64,000 bases of DNA, taken from assembly GCA_963846885.1 (NCBI GenBank), contig CAWJXS010000008.1, forward strand, positions 1 through 64,000. The letters are read 5' to 3'. Position numbers and translations under genes: made by a program. A model generated the notes under the pieces. It saw only the letters and a list, made by a program, of their open reading frames with translations, did no database searches and had not been told where the DNA came from. Numbering within the stretch: the first letter of the stretch is position 1; each line of letters starts with the position of its first letter. Origin of the DNA: RPQJ01 sp963846885 (GTDB lineage Bacteria > Pseudomonadota > Gammaproteobacteria > Steroidobacterales > Steroidobacteraceae). This document shows positions 42,257-53,259 of this stretch, piece after piece.

Positions 42257-42451
42257 CTTCGTGTGTCTCCAGCGGGTCTTCCCGCAACGTTCCATTCGCT
42301 TGGGGTGATCTTCCGGGTTTCAACGGCCGCCCTCTGCTGGGGTGGCGTCGTGTCCGGCGTGCGCGCATAATACAAGAAGTTAAAAACAGGAACCAGTGTT
42401 CGGATTAGGTTGATCCGAGCGGGTTCCGAGCTCGTCCCGCCGAGGCGCCCA

Positions 42452-42778
42452 ATGACTGTAACTCCCTCTCGCCATTGGACATTCTTGAGCAACCACGCGC
42501 ACGTGCTGGTGTGCCTGGCGCTCGATCAGGACGCGCGGCTGCGCGACGTAGCCCAGAGCGTGGGCATCACCGAGCGCGCGGTCCAGAAGATCGTAAGCGA
42601 TCTGGAGGAAGCGGGCGTGCTCATTCGCGAGCGGGCGGGGCGCCGCAATTCCTACCGGCTGAACCTGGACGTGCCGCTGCGGCACACACTCGAATCACAC
42701 AAGACAGTGGGAGTGCTGCTGTCGCTGGTGCTCGACCGTGCGGGCCTCCAGCGCGTCAGTTCGGCCCCAGGGTCCTGA
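42452..42778 (+). CDS. Winged-helix transcriptional regulator
   Basis: 108 residues. HWTFLSNHAHVLVCLALDQDARLRDVAQSVGITERAVQKIV is a winged helix of the ArsR/MarR-like type, followed by SDLEEAGVLIRERAGRRNSYRLNLD (wing). Homologues are common in actinobacteria and proteobacteria as small orphan regulators. The start at 42452 is inferred from the conserved MTVTPSRHW opening. Its stop lies 23 bases inside the 3' end of the convergent GNAT gene. No metal-binding Cys motif is seen; the ligand is unknown. Confidence 0.82.
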   Translation: MTVTPSRHWTFLSNHAHVLVCLALDQDARLRDVAQSVGITERAVQKIVSDLEEAGVLIRERAGRRNSYRLNLDVPLRHTLESHKTVGVLLSLVLDRAGLQRVSSAPGS

Positions 42779-43346
42779 TGTCGAGCTGAACCACGACCAG
42801 TCCTCCCGAGTTGGGCTCGGTCCGCACGGAGAATCCGAACCGGCGGGCCCAGCCTGCGATCCGCGCATTCTCGGCGAGCGTGGTGCCCACCAGGCAATCG
42901 ATGTCGCGCGCGCGGGCGGCTTCGGCGAGCGTCCGCATGAGTTCAGAACCGAGACCGCGTCCCTGCCACGCATCGGCCACGACGATCGCGCACTCCGCGC
43001 TCCGCGACCCGTCGATGCGTGCATAGCGGCTCACCCCGACGATGTGCTCGCTGCCCGATTCCTGCGTAATCGCGGCGATGGCGCAGCGGTCGTAGTAGTC
43101 GAGGTCGAGCAAGCGTTCCAGGTCGCGTTCGCTGGCGCTCGTCGCGGAATACTGCAGGCGGAAGTAGAGCGTCTGCGCCGACAGGCCCTCGATGAATTCC
43201 CGCTCGCGGGCGAGGTCGTCGGCACGCAGCGGCCGGAGCAGCAGGGGAGTGGCGCCGGCGGGTTGCCAGGTGCGTTCGAGTTCGTCGGGGTAACGGCCCC
43301 GCAGGGCCTTGTCAGGTGCGGGCAGACTGGGGGGCGGGGACGTCAC
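42756..43346 (-). CDS. GNAT N-acetyltransferase
   Basis: 196 residues. Acetyl-CoA binding motif A VVADAWQGRGLGSELMRTL, preceded by LLRPLRADDLAREREFIEGLS and SGSEHIVGVSRYARIDGS. Resembles the single-domain acetyltransferases related to the C-terminal part of protein lysine acetyltransferases. Substrate unknown. Converges with the winged-helix gene, with overlapping 3' ends. Confidence 0.85.
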   Translation of the reverse strand: MTSPPPSLPAPDKALRGRYPDELERTWQPAGATPLLLRPLRADDLAREREFIEGLSAQTLYFRLQYSATSASERDLERLLDLDYYDRCAIAAITQESGSEHIVGVSRYARIDGSRSAECAIVVADAWQGRGLGSELMRTLAEAARARDIDCLVGTTLAENARIAGWARRFGFSVRTEPNSGGLVVVQLDIRTLGPN

Positions 43347-43681
43347 TCGCGGTCGCGGTATTCGTCGTCGTCTTCGTCGAGGTCGTCGTCCTCGTCGTCG
43401 TCCCAGTCGTCGTCCTCATCGTCCTCTTCGTCTTCCCAGTCGTCTTCTTCGTCCTCTTCCTCGTCGTCTTCCTCGACGTCGTCCACCCAGCCTTCAGGCG
43501 CGACGGCAAGCTCGAGGTCCATCTCGTTCCACTGGTCGAGGTCGATCTCGCGAATTTCGCGATCTGGCCACTGGATGCGGATGATTTCCTCGTCGGGGTC
43601 GACCGCAAGCACCTGGAACGACTCCTCGTTGTCGAGGTCTTCGTACCATTGGCCTGCCTGCGGTTCGTAGTCACGGCTCAC
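43343..43681 (-). CDS. DUF6763-like protein with a poly-acidic tail
   Basis: 112 residues. The N-terminal half YEPQAGQWYEDLDNEESFQVLAVDPDEEIIRIQWPDREIREIDLDQW (shown only in part: GQWYEDLDNEESFQVLAVDP, IQWPDREIREIDLDQW) fits the DUF6763 pattern of a small SH3-like barrel. The last 45 residues are an uninterrupted Asp/Glu/Trp run (EEEDEEDDWEDEEDDEDD). GTG 43681 is preferred because GAGGA sits eight bases upstream; ATG 43720 is the alternative. The tail ends with EYRDRE and overlaps the GNAT gene start by 4 bases. Function unknown. Confidence 0.7.
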   Translation of the reverse strand: MSRDYEPQAGQWYEDLDNEESFQVLAVDPDEEIIRIQWPDREIREIDLDQWNEMDLELAVAPEGWVDDVEEDDEEEDEEDDWEDEEDDEDDDWDDDEDDDLDEDDDEYRDRE

Positions 43682-43840
43682 GGGTAAATCCTCAGCGTCG
43701 ACGCCGCCGGAGAACGGCATCCAAGTGCGGACAACTATACGGTTGCGCGAGCGCGGCAGGCAACCGTATCTGAGCCTATGCTGCACTGCCGCAAATCACG
43801 TACACTCGGGAGAAACCGGGGTCTGACTGAGGACATAGTC

Positions 43841-45633
<1,793 letters not shown>

Positions 45634-45637
<4 letters not shown>

Positions 45638-46773
45638 GCACGGCCGCCGCTGCCAGGGGCGGCGCACGCCTCGCTCGCGCGAAGCGGGTGGTGATCAAGA
45701 TCGGCTCGGCGCTGCTCGTGGAGCAGTCGTCGGGCCGCGTGAGCCGCGCCTGGCTCGAGACACTCGCTACCGACGTCGCGGCGATGCGCGCGCGCGGCCA
45801 GGAGGTCGTGATCGTTTCCTCCGGCGCCATCGCGCTGGGACGACGGCAGCTGGGGCTCGCGCCGGGCAAGCTCAAGCTCGAGGAAAGCCAGGCGGCCGCG
45901 GCCGTCGGCCAGATCCGTCTCGCCCATGCCTGGAAGGAAGTGCTGGAACAGCACGATTGCGCCGTGGCGCAGGTGCTGCTCACGCTGGGCGACACCGAAG
46001 AGCGACGCCGCTACCTCAATGCGCGCAGCACGCTCAACACGCTGCTCAAACTGGGCGCGATCCCCGTCATCAACGAGAACGACACGGTGGCGACGGCCGA
46101 GATCCGCTATGGCGACAACGATCGCCTGGCGGCGCGCGTGGCACAGATGGCGAGCGCCGACTGCCTGGTGCTGCTCTCGGACGTCGACGGCCTCTACACC
46201 GCCGATCCCACACGCGACCCGCAGGCGCGCTTCATTCCCGAAGTGACCGGCATCACGGCGGAGATCGAGGCGATGGCGGGCGGCTCTGCCTCGGACGTCG
46301 GTTCGGGCGGCATGGCGACGAAGGTGCTCGCGGGCAAGATCGCCCTCGCGGCCGGGTGCAACATGTGCGTCACGATCGGGCGTGAACCGCATCCGTTGCG
46401 GCGGATCGAAGCAGGCGGGCGCTGCACGTGGTTCATCGCCAAGGCCTCACCCAAGACCGTGCGCAAGCAATGGATCGCAGGGTTGCTGCAGCCCGCCGGC
46501 ACGTTGCACGTCGACGAAGGGGCCGCGAAAGCGTTGCGCGCCGGCAAGAGCCTGCTGCCTGCCGGCGTGACCAAGGTCGATGGGAAGTTCGAGCGCGGCG
46601 ACGCGGTGCTGGTCCGCGATGCGGCCGGCGTCGAGCTCGCACGTGGATTGAGCGCGTACTCCAGCGAAGATGCGCGCCGGGCGCGCGGGCGCCGCAGCCA
46701 CGAACTCGAGGCCATTCTGGGGTATCGTGGCCGGGACGAACTGATCCATCGCGACGACCTGGTCCTGACCTGA
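45634..46773 (+). CDS. proB: Glutamate 5-kinase
   Basis: 379 residues. First step of proline synthesis, phosphorylating glutamate. Amino-acid kinase domain (RVVIKIGSALLV, VIVSSGAIALGRRQLGL, INENDTVATAEIRYGDNDRLAA) followed by a C-terminal PUA domain from about residue 285 (AGTLHVDEGAAKALRAG, KFERGDAVLVRD). The start overlaps the dehydrogenase stop (ATGA) and proA follows after 14 bases, so the three are one operon. Confidence 0.95.
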
Positions 46774-46787
46774 GCCACGCCTTCCCC

Positions 46788-48059
46788 GTGACTGCCGCCG
46801 GCACCCTTCAAGCACTGATGCAGCAACTTGGCCGCGATGCCGTCGCGGCCCGGGGCGTGCTGGCCACTGCCCCCGGTGAACAGCGCAACCGCGCGCTGCT
46901 CGCGATGGCCGCCGCGGTGCGCGCACGTGCGCCCGAGATCCTTGCCGCGAACGAGCGCGACATGCGCGCGGCACTGGCAGCCGGACTGGGCGCCGCAGGA
47001 CTCGACCGGTTGCGCCTCGACACGGCGCGCGTCGAGGCGATGGCGCGTGGGCTCGACGAGATCGCGGCCTTGCCCGATCCCATCGGCACGCTGATTGCGG
47101 ACTGGGTCCGTCCCAACGGACTGCACATCCAGCGCGTGCGCGTGCCGCTCGGCGTGATCGCCATCATCTATGAAAGCCGCCCGAACGTGACCTCCGACGC
47201 CGGCGCGTTGTGCCTCAAGTCGGCGAACGCGGCGATCCTGCGCGGCGGCAGCGAGAGCCAGCATTCGAGCGCGGCAATTCATGCCTGCCTGGTCGAAGGG
47301 TTGCGTCTGGCCGGCTTGCCGGAGACGTGCATCCAGCTCGTGCCCACGACCGACCGTGCGGCCGTGGGCGAGATCCTGTCTGGCTTGTCGGGCTGCGTCG
47401 ACGTAGTCGTGCCGCGCGGCGGCAAGAGTCTCATTGCGCGCGTGCAGCAGGAGGCGAGGGTGCCCGTCATCGGGCACCTCGAAGGCATCTGCCACGTCTA
47501 CGTGGACCGTGCCGCGAACCTCGAGATGGCACGCGCCATCGTGCTCAACGCCAAGCTGCGGCGAACGGGTGTCTGCGGCGCCGCCGAGACCTTGCTGGTC
47601 GATGCGGCCGCCGCCCGCACGCACCTTGCGCCGCTGGTGCGTGAACTGCTCGATGCCGGTTGCGCGGTACGGGGCGACGCCGCCACGCAGGCGGTCGACG
47701 CACGCGTGACGCCGGCTACCGAAGACGATTGGCACACGGAGTATCTCGACGCGATCATCGCCGTGAAGCTGGTCGACGGCGTCGACGGCGCCATCGAGCA
47801 CATCACGCGCTTTGGCTCGGACCACACCGAGTCGATCGTGACGGACGACGTGCCCACTGCCGAGCGCTTCCTCGCGCGGGTGGACAGCGCCATCGTGCTG
47901 CACAACGCATCGACGCAGTTTGCGGATGGCGGCGAGTTCGGCATGGGCGCGGAGATCGGCATCTCGACCGACCGGTTCCACGCGCGCGGGCCGGTCGGCG
48001 TCGAGCAGCTCACGAGCTACAAGTACGTCGTGCGCGGCAGCGGGCAGGTGCGGCCGTAA
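46788..48059 (+). CDS. proA: Glutamate-5-semialdehyde dehydrogenase
   Basis: 423 residues from GTG 46788 (the earlier in-frame extension overlaps proB). Reduces gamma-glutamyl phosphate to the semialdehyde with NADPH. ALDH-like fold: PLGVIAIIYESRPNVTSDAGAL, GGSESQHSSAAIH, RGGKSLIARVQQEARVPVIGH, catalytic Cys in RRTGVCGAAETLLVD and GEFGMGAEIGISTDRFHARGPVG. An alternative start is ATG 46818. Confidence 0.94.
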   Translation: MTAAGTLQALMQQLGRDAVAARGVLATAPGEQRNRALLAMAAAVRARAPEILAANERDMRAALAAGLGAAGLDRLRLDTARVEAMARGLDEIAALPDPIGTLIADWVRPNGLHIQRVRVPLGVIAIIYESRPNVTSDAGALCLKSANAAILRGGSESQHSSAAIHACLVEGLRLAGLPETCIQLVPTTDRAAVGEILSGLSGCVDVVVPRGGKSLIARVQQEARVPVIGHLEGICHVYVDRAANLEMARAIVLNAKLRRTGVCGAAETLLVDAAAARTHLAPLVRELLDAGCAVRGDAATQAVDARVTPATEDDWHTEYLDAIIAVKLVDGVDGAIEHITRFGSDHTESIVTDDVPTAERFLARVDSAIVLHNASTQFADGGEFGMGAEIGISTDRFHARGPVGVEQLTSYKYVVRGSGQVRP

Positions 48060-48074
48060 CCCCCTGCTGTCATC

Positions 48075-49253
48075 TCAGCCAAGAACCAGCACGTAGTCAG
48101 CGCGCCGCAGCGGGCGCGAGAGCGTGATCGCCAGCGCCGACTCGCCGCCCACGCGCGCGATCAAGGCGGCGAAGCGCTCGCGCGCCGCGCCACGCAGCGC
48201 ACGTGCCTCGGTCGCGGCGAGTTCGAAATGCCACACGGCTTGCGGCGCGCAAGCGCGTCGCAGGGTGACGCCGCGCAACGGGTATTCGATCAGGCCGAGT
48301 GTCGGGTGCACGCGCCGCTTGCCGTCGAGGTCAACGATCTGCCCGTCCGGCATCTGCGGGTGGGCGGCGACCCAGGCGTTGTAACAGCGGGCGTTGGCCT
48401 GCAGCTCCGGCGTCCAGTCGCGGAACATCAGGCGCAGTATCGGCTCGAGCGTCGGCGGCAGAGCGTCGTCGTCCGGGAAGGCCGGCGCACAGTCGGGGAA
48501 TTCGCCATCCTCGATCACTGCCAGGTTCATGCGTTCGACCCAGCGCGCGACGTTCGGCGCACGCAGCGCCATCAGGCGCGCCGGTGCGGGATCGCGCCCG
48601 AGGTGCGCGTAGAGCGGAGCCATCATGCCGAAGTCCGCGATGCTTGGGTGACCGCCCAGCACATAGGGCACGTGCTGGAAATGGATGTCGAGCAGATCCA
48701 GCAGGTCGAAGTACTCGGCCTCGATGGCCGGCGCCGTCTCCGGCGTGATTCCCAACTTCGCCGCCATGCCGCTGAAGTAAGAGATCATCTGCGCGCCAGC
48801 GGCCAGGCGGGTCTCGCGATCGGTGCCCAGGTGCGCGACGCGGCCGAACTCGGCATTGAGGAAATGCCGCTGTTCGCTCAAGTAGGGCTCGCTCCAGCGA
48901 AAGTGCATGGCCGCCAGCATCAGGTGTTCGGTGCCGTAGGCGTCGAACAGCCGGGCGACGATGCGCTGCACTGGCGTAGCCGGCAACATTGGCCTGCTCG
49001 CGAGGCGCTGCTCCAGCACCTCGATGATCGCCGTGGAATCCTGCAGGACCTCGCCCTGCGGCGTCTCGAGCAGCGGCGTCACGCCGAGCCGCACGATCGG
49101 GCGCAGGCGCTCCTTGAAGTCTGGATGCGAGGCATAGAACTCGCGGTAGGAAATACCCTTCTTTATGAGGTAGGAACGTACCTTGCCGCTGAACAGTGAA
49201 AGCGCGCCACCCCAGAAGGTGTAGGTGTCGTCATGCGGGCGGGTATCGTGCAC
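48075..49253 (-). CDS. Glutathione S-transferase family protein
   Basis: 392 residues, longer than classical GSTs (~220). Thioredoxin-fold N-terminal part (FWGGALSLFSGKVRSYLIKKGI, VTPLLETPQGEVLQDSTAIIEVLE) and an extended helical C-terminal half (VPYVLGGHPSIADFGMMAPLYAHL). The last ~130 residues have no recognised family features. Likely glutathione- or thiol-dependent, but the substrate is not inferable. It converges with proA. Confidence 0.8.
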   Translation of the reverse strand: MHDTRPHDDTYTFWGGALSLFSGKVRSYLIKKGISYREFYASHPDFKERLRPIVRLGVTPLLETPQGEVLQDSTAIIEVLEQRLASRPMLPATPVQRIVARLFDAYGTEHLMLAAMHFRWSEPYLSEQRHFLNAEFGRVAHLGTDRETRLAAGAQMISYFSGMAAKLGITPETAPAIEAEYFDLLDLLDIHFQHVPYVLGGHPSIADFGMMAPLYAHLGRDPAPARLMALRAPNVARWVERMNLAVIEDGEFPDCAPAFPDDDALPPTLEPILRLMFRDWTPELQANARCYNAWVAAHPQMPDGQIVDLDGKRRVHPTLGLIEYPLRGVTLRRACAPQAVWHFELAATEARALRGAARERFAALIARVGGESALAITLSRPLRRADYVLVLG

Positions 49254-49284
49254 GGGGCAGTCGTCCTGACGAATTCGTGGGCCG

Positions 49285-50829
49285 CTATTCGAACGCCGCC
49301 AGTCCGCCGATCAACGAGTACACCTGCGGGTAGCCGAGCGAACGCAGATGTTCGGCCAGGGCGAGGCTGCGTACGCCATGCGCGCAGACGAGCAGGTACC
49401 GGCCGTCGGGCGGCAGGGCCGGCGCACCCTGCATGAATGCACTCAGCGGCAGGTGCCACTCGATCTGCCGCTCGGGGCTGTCCATGGCGCGTTCCCAGGT
49501 TTCGCGGATGTCGACCAGCGTCAGGCCGGATGCATGCGCCGCCGCGAGCGTCGGAAACAGAATCTCGAGCGCCGTCGGCTCGATGGCGGTCGCCTGCAGC
49601 TCGCGCGGTGAATGATCGCAGCCCGGATTGCGCGCGGACTTGATCGTCCGCCAGTGCATGCCCAGCAGGTCGAACACGTGCAGGGCCGGCACAGCCTCGG
49701 CGGGCAGGCCCAACAGGATCTTCAGCGCCTGCATCGCCTGCATCGCGCCGAGCGCAGCCGGCACCGGGCCGAGCACGCCGGCCTGCGCGCAGTTACCGAC
49801 GAGGCCGTCCCGCGGCGCTTCCGGCCACAGGCAGCGCAGGCAGGGCCAGTCCTCGCGCGGCAGGTACACCTGCAACTGGCCTTCGTACTGGTACACGCTC
49901 GCGAACACCGCAGGCTTGCCAAGGCTGACTGCGGCGTCGTTGACGACGAATTTGGTGGCGAAATTGTCGCTGCATTCGACGACGAGGTCGTAGCGCCCCA
50001 GCCAGTCGCCGATGTTGCCGGCATGCGCGCGTTCCGCGTGCACGGCGACTGTCGTGGCGGGATTGAGTTCACGCAGCCGCGCTGCCGCGGCCGCGGCCTT
50101 GGACTTGCCGACGTCGCTCACGCCGTACAGCGGCTGCCGGTGCAGGTTGCTGGCCTCGACCACGTCGCCGTCGACGATGCCGATGCGGCCGACGCCGGCC
50201 GCGGCGAGGTACTGCAGCACCGGCACGCCGAGACCGCCCGCGCCGATGACGAGCACTGCGCCGTCGGCCAGGCGCTGCTGCCCCGCTGCACCGACCTCTG
50301 GCAACGCGATCTGGCGCGAAAAATCAGCGCCTTGAGTGGCGTCGGCAGCAGCGATGCCGGGAGCGACGGCTGCTGCGGGCGCGTGGTGCGCGTGCTCACC
50401 CGGGTGGGCGCAGCGCTCGCAGTTGACCCACTCGGTTGCGCCATCGGCGTAGTGCTCTTTCTTCCAGATCGGCACCCGGTGCTTCACTTCGTCGATGATG
50501 TAGCGACAGGCGGCGAACGCCTCGGCGCGATGGCGGGAGCTGACGCCCACCCACACGGCCATTTCACCGAGACCGAGATCGCCGACCCGATGGATACAGG
50601 CTGCATGCTGCACGCTGAACCGTGCGATGGCTTCAGTCACGATGCGCTCGCCTTCAGCCTCGGCGAGCGCGGCAAAAGCCTCGTACTCGAGCCGCTGCAC
50701 GGCACGCCCTTCGTTGTGGTCACGCACCCAGCCTTCGAACGTGACGTAACCGCCGCAGGCCGGATCGGCGAGCGCAGCGCGACCGCTGGCCGTGTCGATC
50801 GGCGTCGAGCTGAACGAGAACGCGCGCAT
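49285..50829 (-). CDS. moaE: MoaE-MoeB/ThiF-rhodanese three-domain fusion
   Basis: 514 residues in a single frame. Residues ~1-140 are MoaE, the large subunit of molybdopterin synthase (CGGYVTFEGWVRDHNEGRAV, GDLGLGEMAVWVGVSS, catalytic Lys in VPIWKKEHYADG). Residues ~165-395 are an E1-like adenylyltransferase of MoeB/ThiF type (VLVIGAGGLGVPVLQYLAAAGV, NLHRQPLYGVSDVGKSKAAA, CSDNFATKFVVNDAA, CLRCLW). The second Zn pair is reduced to NPGCDHSP. Residues ~410-514 are a rhodanese domain with the active-site loop VCAHGVRSLAL. The whole would adenylate and sulfurate MoaD and use it to make molybdopterin. It starts in a TGATG overlap with moaD. Confidence 0.88.
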   Translation of the reverse strand: MRAFSFSSTPIDTASGRAALADPACGGYVTFEGWVRDHNEGRAVQRLEYEAFAALAEAEGERIVTEAIARFSVQHAACIHRVGDLGLGEMAVWVGVSSRHRAEAFAACRYIIDEVKHRVPIWKKEHYADGATEWVNCERCAHPGEHAHHAPAAAVAPGIAAADATQGADFSRQIALPEVGAAGQQRLADGAVLVIGAGGLGVPVLQYLAAAGVGRIGIVDGDVVEASNLHRQPLYGVSDVGKSKAAAAAARLRELNPATTVAVHAERAHAGNIGDWLGRYDLVVECSDNFATKFVVNDAAVSLGKPAVFASVYQYEGQLQVYLPREDWPCLRCLWPEAPRDGLVGNCAQAGVLGPVPAALGAMQAMQALKILLGLPAEAVPALHVFDLLGMHWRTIKSARNPGCDHSPRELQATAIEPTALEILFPTLAAAHASGLTLVDIRETWERAMDSPERQIEWHLPLSAFMQGAPALPPDGRYLLVCAHGVRSLALAEHLRSLGYPQVYSLIGGLAAFE

Positions 50830-51071
50830 CAGCCGCCGGCGACCGGGGGAATGAAGACGACGCGGTCGTTGGCGACGAGCGGTGTCGACCACTCGCGGAA
50901 TTCTTCGTTGACTGCCACGCGCAGCAGCGCGAGCGGCAGCGTAAAGCCGTGCCTGACGCGCACTTCCTCGTAGAGTTCCGCCGGAGTAGCAGCGGCGGTC
51001 GTCAGCCGCTCCTCGCTGCAACCGGCCTGCTCGCGCAGCACCGCGAAGTACTGCAGGGTGATGGTCTTCAC
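50829..51071 (-). CDS. moaD: MoaD, molybdopterin synthase small subunit
   Basis: 80 residues, ubiquitin-like fold (ITLQYFAVLREQAGCSEERL), RVVFIPPVAGG with the essential C-terminal Gly-Gly that is thiocarboxylated by the neighbouring MoeB-rhodanese protein. ATGA overlap with mobA and TGATG with moaE. Confidence 0.93.
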   Translation of the reverse strand: MKTITLQYFAVLREQAGCSEERLTTAAATPAELYEEVRVRHGFTLPLALLRVAVNEEFREWSTPLVANDRVVFIPPVAGG

Positions 51072-51688
51072 GGTGAGTGTGTCCGCTGGCCGAGCTGGCC
51101 CTGTGCCCGTTGCAATTCGTCAGGCGTATTCACGTTCTCGAGCGCAGCGGGGTCGGGCTGCGTGAGCAATGCGACGCCCGTGCCAAGGATGTACTTGCGC
51201 GGGCAGTTGCGGCCGGAAGCGATCGCTGCCTGCACCCCGGCGGAGGATGCCGGCTCGTAGATCGCGCACAGCGGCTCGGGCAGCCCGTCGTGACTGCTCG
51301 CGTAAGCGACGACGGGCCGGCCGTCGCGATGCCGCACGAGCGCGTCGATGCAGCGATCGTCGACGAAGGGCAGGTCGCAGGCGAGGACGAGCCACGCGTG
51401 CCCGGGATGCGTCGTCTGGGCCGCGGCGATGCCGGCAATCGGGCCCGCGCCCTCGAGCAGGTCCACGATGACCGCCTGGTCGCGCCGCACCGGGTCGTCA
51501 TGCTGGTCGGCGCGGATCGACGTGAACACCCGTTCGCAGTGACGGGCGAGCAGGTCGCGAGCCCACGCCAGTTGCGGCCGTCCGTGCAGGGCGAGCGCCG
51601 CCTTGTCCTGCCCCATGCGGCGGCTGGCGCCACCCGCAAGGACCAGTCCGTAAAGCGGGGCGAGCGAGCCATTCGTCGCGCCAGTCAT
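51068..51688 (-). CDS. mobA: Molybdenum cofactor guanylyltransferase
   Basis: 206 residues. Adds GMP to molybdopterin to form MGD, used by DMSO-reductase-family enzymes. Nucleotidyltransferase opening GLVLAGGASRRMGQDKAALAL, acidic motif VLACDLPFVDD, DGLPEPLCAIY. Start at 51688 (MTGATNG) overlapping the moaC stop. Confidence 0.92.
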   Translation of the reverse strand: MTGATNGSLAPLYGLVLAGGASRRMGQDKAALALHGRPQLAWARDLLARHCERVFTSIRADQHDDPVRRDQAVIVDLLEGAGPIAGIAAAQTTHPGHAWLVLACDLPFVDDRCIDALVRHRDGRPVVAYASSHDGLPEPLCAIYEPASSAGVQAAIASGRNCPRKYILGTGVALLTQPDPAALENVNTPDELQRAQGQLGQRTHSP

Positions 51689-52170
51689 CGCGCCGAGCCC
51701 TCGCGCACGTCGCGCTTGCCGCCCTGCTTTTCGAGCAGGCGCGTAGCGGCGATCACGATCTCGTGCGACAGCGCCTTGCACATGTCGTAGATCGTAAGTG
51801 CCGCGATCGACGCGCCGGTGAGCGCCTCCATCTCGACGCCCGTCTTGTGGTGCACGGACACCGTGCAACGCACGACAGCCTCGTCCTGCTCGTTCATCTC
51901 GATCGTGATGTCGCACTTCTCGATGCCGAGCGGATGACAGAAAGGAATCAGTTCGTGCGTGCGCTTGGCCGCCATCACCCCGGCGACGATCGCCGTGTGA
52001 AAGACCGGCCCTTTCCGGGTTGCGAAGCCTGCAGTCCGCAGAGTGCTGGCCACGTCAGCCGGGAAGCGCACGCGCGATTCGGCGACGGCTGTGCGCAGGC
52101 TCACGGCCTTGCCCGAAACGTCGACCATGGCCGGGCTGCCATCCGTGCCGACGTGCGTAAGCGATGTCAT
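51685..52170 (-). CDS. moaC: MoaC, cyclic pyranopterin monophosphate synthase
   Basis: 161 residues. Works after MoaA in precursor Z (cPMP) formation. LTHVGTDGSPAMVDVSGKAV, AKRTHELIPFCHPLGIEKCD, VHHKTGVEMEALTGASIAAL and MCKALSHEIVI give the family signature. Overlaps mobA (ATGA). Confidence 0.95.
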   Translation of the reverse strand: MTSLTHVGTDGSPAMVDVSGKAVSLRTAVAESRVRFPADVASTLRTAGFATRKGPVFHTAIVAGVMAAKRTHELIPFCHPLGIEKCDITIEMNEQDEAVVRCTVSVHHKTGVEMEALTGASIAALTIYDMCKALSHEIVIAATRLLEKQGGKRDVREGSAR

Positions 52171-52188
52171 TTGCCGTTCATCCGCCAG

Positions 52189-53253
52189 TCATCCCCCGAT
52201 GTAGTGCATCTCGACCTTGCGCAGCGGCGCCTCGCGCGTGCGCAGTTCGCTGCGCTGCTCGCTGTAGCGGTCCGCGCGCCGCGCCCAGGCGCCGCGCATC
52301 AGGTCGAACAGTTCCGCGTCCGACGCGCCGGCACGCAGTGGCGCGCGCAGGTCGAGACCGCGCGTCGCGAACAGGCAGGTGTAGAGCACGCCTTCGGACG
52401 ACAGGCGCGCACGGTTGCAGTCGCCGCAGAACGGCTCGCTCACCGACGACACGAAGCCGATCTCGCCGGCGCCGTCGTCGTACGTGTAGCGTGCCGCCAC
52501 TTCGCCGCGATAGCGTCCCGGGGCGGCTGTCACGGGCCAGCGTGCCTGGATCTGCCGCAGCACCTCTGCGGACGGCACCACCTGCGTGGGCTCCCAGGCG
52601 TTGCGGTTGCCCACGTCCATGTATTCGATCAACCGCACGGTGACGCCGGTGCCGCGGAAGCGCTCGAGCAGGTCGAGCACCACGTGATCGTTGCGCCCGC
52701 GTTGCACGACAGTGTTGACCTTGACCGGGCGCAGGCCCGCGGCGAGGGCGGCGTCGATGCCCTCGAGCACTTGCGCCAGTCCACCGAAGCCGCCGCTCAT
52801 GTCGGCGAAGACGGCTTCATCCAGTGCATCGAGACTGACCGTGACGCGGTGGAGGCCGTTGCCCTTGAGCTCGGCCGCGTGCTGGGCGAGCAGCACGCCG
52901 TTGGTGGTGAGCGCGAGGTCGTCGATGCCTTCGATGCCCGAGAGTTCGGCGACCAGGTCGGGCAACCCGCTGCGCAGCAGCGGCTCGCCGCCCGTCAGTC
53001 GAACCTTGCGCACGCCGAGCCGCGCGGCGACGCGCGCCAACCGGGTGATCTCCTCGAACGACAGCCGTTCCTGCGCGCGCAGGAACCGGTACTTGTCGTC
53101 GAACGTCGACTTCGGCATGCAGTACGGGCAACGGAAATTGCAGCGATCCATGACTGAGATGCGCAGGTCGTGCACCGGACGGCCGAGCTGGTCCACCACC
53201 GGGTTCGTTGGCCCCAGCGTGACGACGGCTCCGGCGTTGCGCGATTCATGCAT
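52189..53253 (-). CDS. moaA: MoaA, GTP 3',8-cyclase
   Basis: 354 residues. Radical-SAM enzyme of molybdenum cofactor synthesis. N-terminal cluster CNFRCPYC (residues ~37-44), GGEPLLR, and second cluster near the C terminus FCGDCNRARLSSEGVLYTCLF with three Cys. It ends in HYIGG, the Gly-Gly pair that reaches the active site. 18 bases upstream of moaC and 6 bases after moeA. Confidence 0.95.
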   Translation of the reverse strand: MHESRNAGAVVTLGPTNPVVDQLGRPVHDLRISVMDRCNFRCPYCMPKSTFDDKYRFLRAQERLSFEEITRLARVAARLGVRKVRLTGGEPLLRSGLPDLVAELSGIEGIDDLALTTNGVLLAQHAAELKGNGLHRVTVSLDALDEAVFADMSGGFGGLAQVLEGIDAALAAGLRPVKVNTVVQRGRNDHVVLDLLERFRGTGVTVRLIEYMDVGNRNAWEPTQVVPSAEVLRQIQARWPVTAAPGRYRGEVAARYTYDDGAGEIGFVSSVSEPFCGDCNRARLSSEGVLYTCLFATRGLDLRAPLRAGASDAELFDLMRGAWARRADRYSEQRSELRTREAPLRKVEMHYIGG

Positions 53254-53259
53254 GACGGA

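Noticed and set aside
42740..42790. Frameshift in the winged-helix or GNAT gene
   Set aside because: The overlapping 3' ends are in different frames of opposite strands and both proteins end normally.
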